Source of the DNA: Alkalimonas sp.
GTDB taxonomy: Bacteria > Pseudomonadota > Gammaproteobacteria > Enterobacterales > Alteromonadaceae
NCBI GenBank assembly: GCA_022565655.1
Contig: JAIUMG010000033.1
Location: forward strand, 1-15,974
DNA: 15,974 nucleotides
Direction of reading: 5' to 3'
Position 1 is the stretch's first letter; each line of letters starts with the position of its first letter. Below the pieces are notes generated by a model. That model was not told the DNA's origin. It ran no database searches and worked only from the letters and a program-made list of their open reading frames with translations. This document shows positions 13,701-15,974 of this stretch, one piece after another. The position numbers and the translations under genes were made by a program.

Positions 13701-15071
13701 TCAAGGCAGTTGATCGACCAGGGCGATGGCATCACCAATATAACCCGCTGGTGTGAATTGCTTCATCATGGCCTTGCCTTCCTCAGGCATGTCCAGACCT
13801 TCAATAAAAGCATGCAAGTCAGCTGGGGTAATGCGTTTACCGCGGGTGAGCTCTTTCAGCTTTTCATACGGCTTTTCAATACCGAATTTACGCATCACCG
13901 TTTGCACTGGCTCGGCCAGCAGCTCCCAGTTGGCGTCTAGTTCAGCCAGTAAGCTGGCTTCGTTGACTTCCAGTTTGCTAATCCCTTTTAAACTAGCCTG
14001 ATAGGCAATTAAGGTATAGCCGACACCCATGCCAAGATTACGCAGTACGGTTGAATCGGTTAGATCACGCTGCCAGCGCGATACCGGCAACTTCGCAGCC
14101 AGGTGGTCAAAAATTGCATTGGCGATACCCAGGTTGCCCTCGGAATTTTCAAAGTCAATTGGATTGACTTTGTGTGGCATGGTCGAGGAGCCAATTTCAC
14201 CTGCCACGGTTTTTTGTTTAAAGTGACCTAAAGCAATGTAACCCCAGATGTCACGATCAAAGTCGATCAAGATGGTATTAAAGCGGGCTATAGCATCAAA
14301 CAGTTCAGCGATGTAATCATGTGGCTCAATCTGAGTGGTATAGGGGTTCCAGCTCAAGCCAAGGCTGGTGACAAATTGCTCCGAAATCTGATGCCAGTTT
14401 AAATCTGGGTAAGCCGATAAGTGCGCATTGTAATTGCCAACGGCACCGTTAAACTTGCCCAGAATATCTACCTTGGCAATTTGATCGCGTTGCCGCTTTA
14501 AACGCATATACACGTTGGCCATCTCTTTACCCATGGTGGTAGGAGAGGCTGGCTGGCCGTGAGTGCGTGCCATCATGGGCACCGTTTTGTATTGAATAGC
14601 CAGTTGCTTAATGGCATCGAGTAACTGGTCGCAGTATGGCAAAATCACCTGCAGGCGGGCTTCTTGCAGCATCAACCCATGCGACAGGTTGTTAATATCT
14701 TCAGAGGTGCAGGCAAAGTGAATAAACTCTGTTACCGCATTCAGCTCGGCATTTTGCGCTACTTTTTCTTTTAACAGGTATTCAACCGCTTTGACATCGT
14801 GATTGGTGGTGCGCTCAATCTCCTTGACCCGCTCGGCATCACTCAGGCTAAAGTTATCGACAATCTCATTTAACACTTGATTGGCAGTTTCACTAAGAGC
14901 AGGCACTTCAGCGATGCCAGCAATAGCTGCCATTTGCTGCAGCCAGCGAACTTCGACGGTCACTCGATACTTGATTAAGCCAAACTCGCTGAAAAAAGGA
15001 CGAAGTTCTGTGGTTTTGCTGCCATAGCGGCCATCAACCGGTGATAAAGCGGTCAGTGCGTTCAGTTCCAT
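13701..15071 (-). CDS. purB: PurB, adenylosuccinate lyase
   Basis: PurB catalyses two fumarate-releasing steps: SAICAR to AICAR in purine synthesis, and adenylosuccinate to AMP. The 456-residue protein equals E. coli PurB in length and is colinear throughout (MELNALTALSPVDGRYG to YIGDAIALVDQLP). Catalytic residues fall at the E. coli positions: His171 in RTHGQP and Ser295 in the signature loop GSSTMPHKVNP. FACTSEDINNLSH and VSRWQRDLTDSTVLRNLG are also conserved. GAGGAGCC precedes the ATG at 15071. It follows hflD with a 49-bp gap that holds no terminator, so co-transcription with hflD and roxA is likely. Confidence 0.97.
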   Translation of the reverse strand: MELNALTALSPVDGRYGSKTTELRPFFSEFGLIKYRVTVEVRWLQQMAAIAGIAEVPALSETANQVLNEIVDNFSLSDAERVKEIERTTNHDVKAVEYLLKEKVAQNAELNAVTEFIHFACTSEDINNLSHGLMLQEARLQVILPYCDQLLDAIKQLAIQYKTVPMMARTHGQPASPTTMGKEMANVYMRLKRQRDQIAKVDILGKFNGAVGNYNAHLSAYPDLNWHQISEQFVTSLGLSWNPYTTQIEPHDYIAELFDAIARFNTILIDFDRDIWGYIALGHFKQKTVAGEIGSSTMPHKVNPIDFENSEGNLGIANAIFDHLAAKLPVSRWQRDLTDSTVLRNLGMGVGYTLIAYQASLKGISKLEVNEASLLAELDANWELLAEPVQTVMRKFGIEKPYEKLKELTRGKRITPADLHAFIEGLDMPEEGKAMMKQFTPAGYIGDAIALVDQLP

Positions 15072-15120
15072 GTTGGCTCCTCAGGTAAACGCGAAAAAAA
15101 CAAAAAAGTGGTTTAGGATC

Positions 15121-15759
15121 TTAATCATCTGTATCTGGCAATTGGTTCAGGACCTGCTTGGCTTCATGCACCAGATGCTTGCGCTTGAATAACAAGTGCA
15201 AACGGCTCCCTCCTGCCTGACGCCATAACACGGCAGCCCGAACGGCCGCTAGCAACAAAGCTCGTACTTTATGCTGTACATGGGTTTGCTTAAGTAGCTC
15301 CGGTTGGCCGGCCACTTGAATACGAGTCCCCAGGGTGCTGATGCACTCGATATAAATATCGGCCAGGCTGGCTAACATGGTGTCATCGCCGATGGCAAAA
15401 TGTTCCAACTGACGAGCCAGTTGCTCAAGTCGTTTACCCAAAGCAGCCATGTTTGAACCGCTTTTACTCAGTCGTTTTTCCAACGCCAATACGGCCACTG
15501 CATAGCGGGTGACTTCAACATCTTTGTTCGGGTTATCGCCCAACTGTTGCAGCAGCACCTTATAACCGGTGTGCAGGGCCGCTAAAGAGCCGCCATAGAT
15601 GTCTTCAGGGGTCTCAGCGTCCAGAATAGCGACACTGCGAAGCATCGTTTCGAGTTCATGCTGATCGACATCGGTCGTTTTGGCGACCGCTTTAACCAGT
15701 GTCAGTGCTTGGCACATTGCTGCCAGCGCCATTGTTTGCGTCGTTATACTTGGTTGCAT
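15121..15759 (-). CDS. hflD: HflD homologue, peripheral membrane protein
   Basis: The 212-residue helical protein matches HflD by length (213 in E. coli), by position between mnmA and purB, and by stretches such as ALAAMCQALTLVKAVAKT, LETMLRSVAILDAETPEDIYGG, RYAVAVLALEKRLSK and the basic C-terminal half ending HLLFKRKHLVHEAKQVLNQL. In E. coli HflD associates with the inner membrane and influences the phage lambda lysogeny decision by binding CII; its host role is not established. No transmembrane segment is evident. The ATG at 15759 lies 6 bp after the mnmA stop, so the genes are closely coupled. Confidence 0.9.
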   Translation of the reverse strand: MQPSITTQTMALAAMCQALTLVKAVAKTTDVDQHELETMLRSVAILDAETPEDIYGGSLAALHTGYKVLLQQLGDNPNKDVEVTRYAVAVLALEKRLSKSGSNMAALGKRLEQLARQLEHFAIGDDTMLASLADIYIECISTLGTRIQVAGQPELLKQTHVQHKVRALLLAAVRAAVLWRQAGGSRLHLLFKRKHLVHEAKQVLNQLPDTDD

Positions 15760-15765
15760 AATAGA

Positions 15766-15974
15766 TTAATTCAATGCCTTATCGATAATACCGCCACCCA
15801 GGCACTGCTCGTTCAGATAAAAAACTGCAGATTGCCCCGGAGTGACTGCTTTTTGTGGAGATGCAAAATCCACCTGCAACTCACCATTCGCTTTCGGGGT
15901 GATCCTGCAGGGAATATCATGTTGGCGATAACGTGTTTTTACTGTGCATTCAATCACACCATCAGGCCCTTGGC
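15766..15974 (-). CDS. mnmA: MnmA C-terminus (tRNA 2-thiouridylase), partial
   Basis: Only the last 69 codons are in the window; the gene continues past 15974. The frame reads QGPDGVIECTVKTRYRQ, then PQKAVTPGQSAVFYLNEQCLGGGIID, the C-terminal beta-barrel of MnmA that contacts tRNA. MnmA puts sulfur on U34 of tRNA-Lys, -Glu and -Gln using ATP and sulfur passed from IscS. The catalytic cysteines and ATP motif lie in the missing part. An internal GTG at 15957 is not a start. Identity is also supported by the downstream hflD-purB order. Confidence 0.93.
   Translation of the reverse strand, partial: QGPDGVIECTVKTRYRQHDIPCRITPKANGELQVDFASPQKAVTPGQSAVFYLNEQCLGGGIIDKALN

Noticed and set aside
1..15974. 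Search for CRISPR arrays, tRNA genes, IS elements, toxin-antitoxin or phage-defence genes
   Set aside because: No regular spacer-repeat units, cloverleaf sequences, transposase motifs or defence domains were seen; all long frames are explained by the genes listed.

Overview
The window reads as ordinary chromosome of a gammaproteobacterium, most likely of the order Alteromonadales (inference). Reasons are the mnmA-hflD-purB-roxA block, a PsrA-type rather than FadR-type regulator beside fadE, a leucine dehydrogenase, a receiver-TPR protein without an output domain, and a large TonB-dependent receptor. There is no sign of a prophage, integron, IS element, CRISPR array, tRNA or rRNA. Coding density is high and base composition looks even and moderate.

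Layout. Positions 1-519 hold the metR/metE divergon. metR is intact on the plus strand, but its usual divergent partner metE survives only as a 387-bp relic with its first and last codons, two large internal deletions and frameshifts. Convergent to metR is rimO (minus). After a divergent intergenic region comes a plus-strand receiver-domain/TPR protein whose phospho-acceptor aspartate is replaced by alanine. A hairpin separates it from a minus-strand TonB-dependent receptor (4695-7277).

Positions 7278-10752 are a lipid-catabolism unit. A 467-bp regulatory region leads into psrA and fadE, which are translationally close. A perfect 20-bp palindrome matching the PsrA operator pattern overlaps the apparent psrA promoter. 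A strong bidirectional terminator separates fadE from a convergent leucine dehydrogenase gene, which starts branched-chain amino acid breakdown. Both pathways supply acyl-CoA and acetyl-CoA. The short region upstream of leucine dehydrogenase carries three TTGTCG motifs at exact 18-bp spacing and a 12-bp palindrome.

Positions 12059-12484 encode a small conserved-looking protein of unknown function (resembles DUF4826). The rest, 12529-15974, is a minus-strand housekeeping cluster read as mnmA (partial), hflD, purB, roxA: tRNA thiolation, a membrane-associated regulator, purine synthesis and ribosomal protein L16 hydroxylation.

I did not find a new multi-gene system. The observations most worth a second look are the metE relic beside an intact metR, the alanine-substituted receiver domain, the compound psrA operator, and the 18-bp periodic motif upstream of leucine dehydrogenase.
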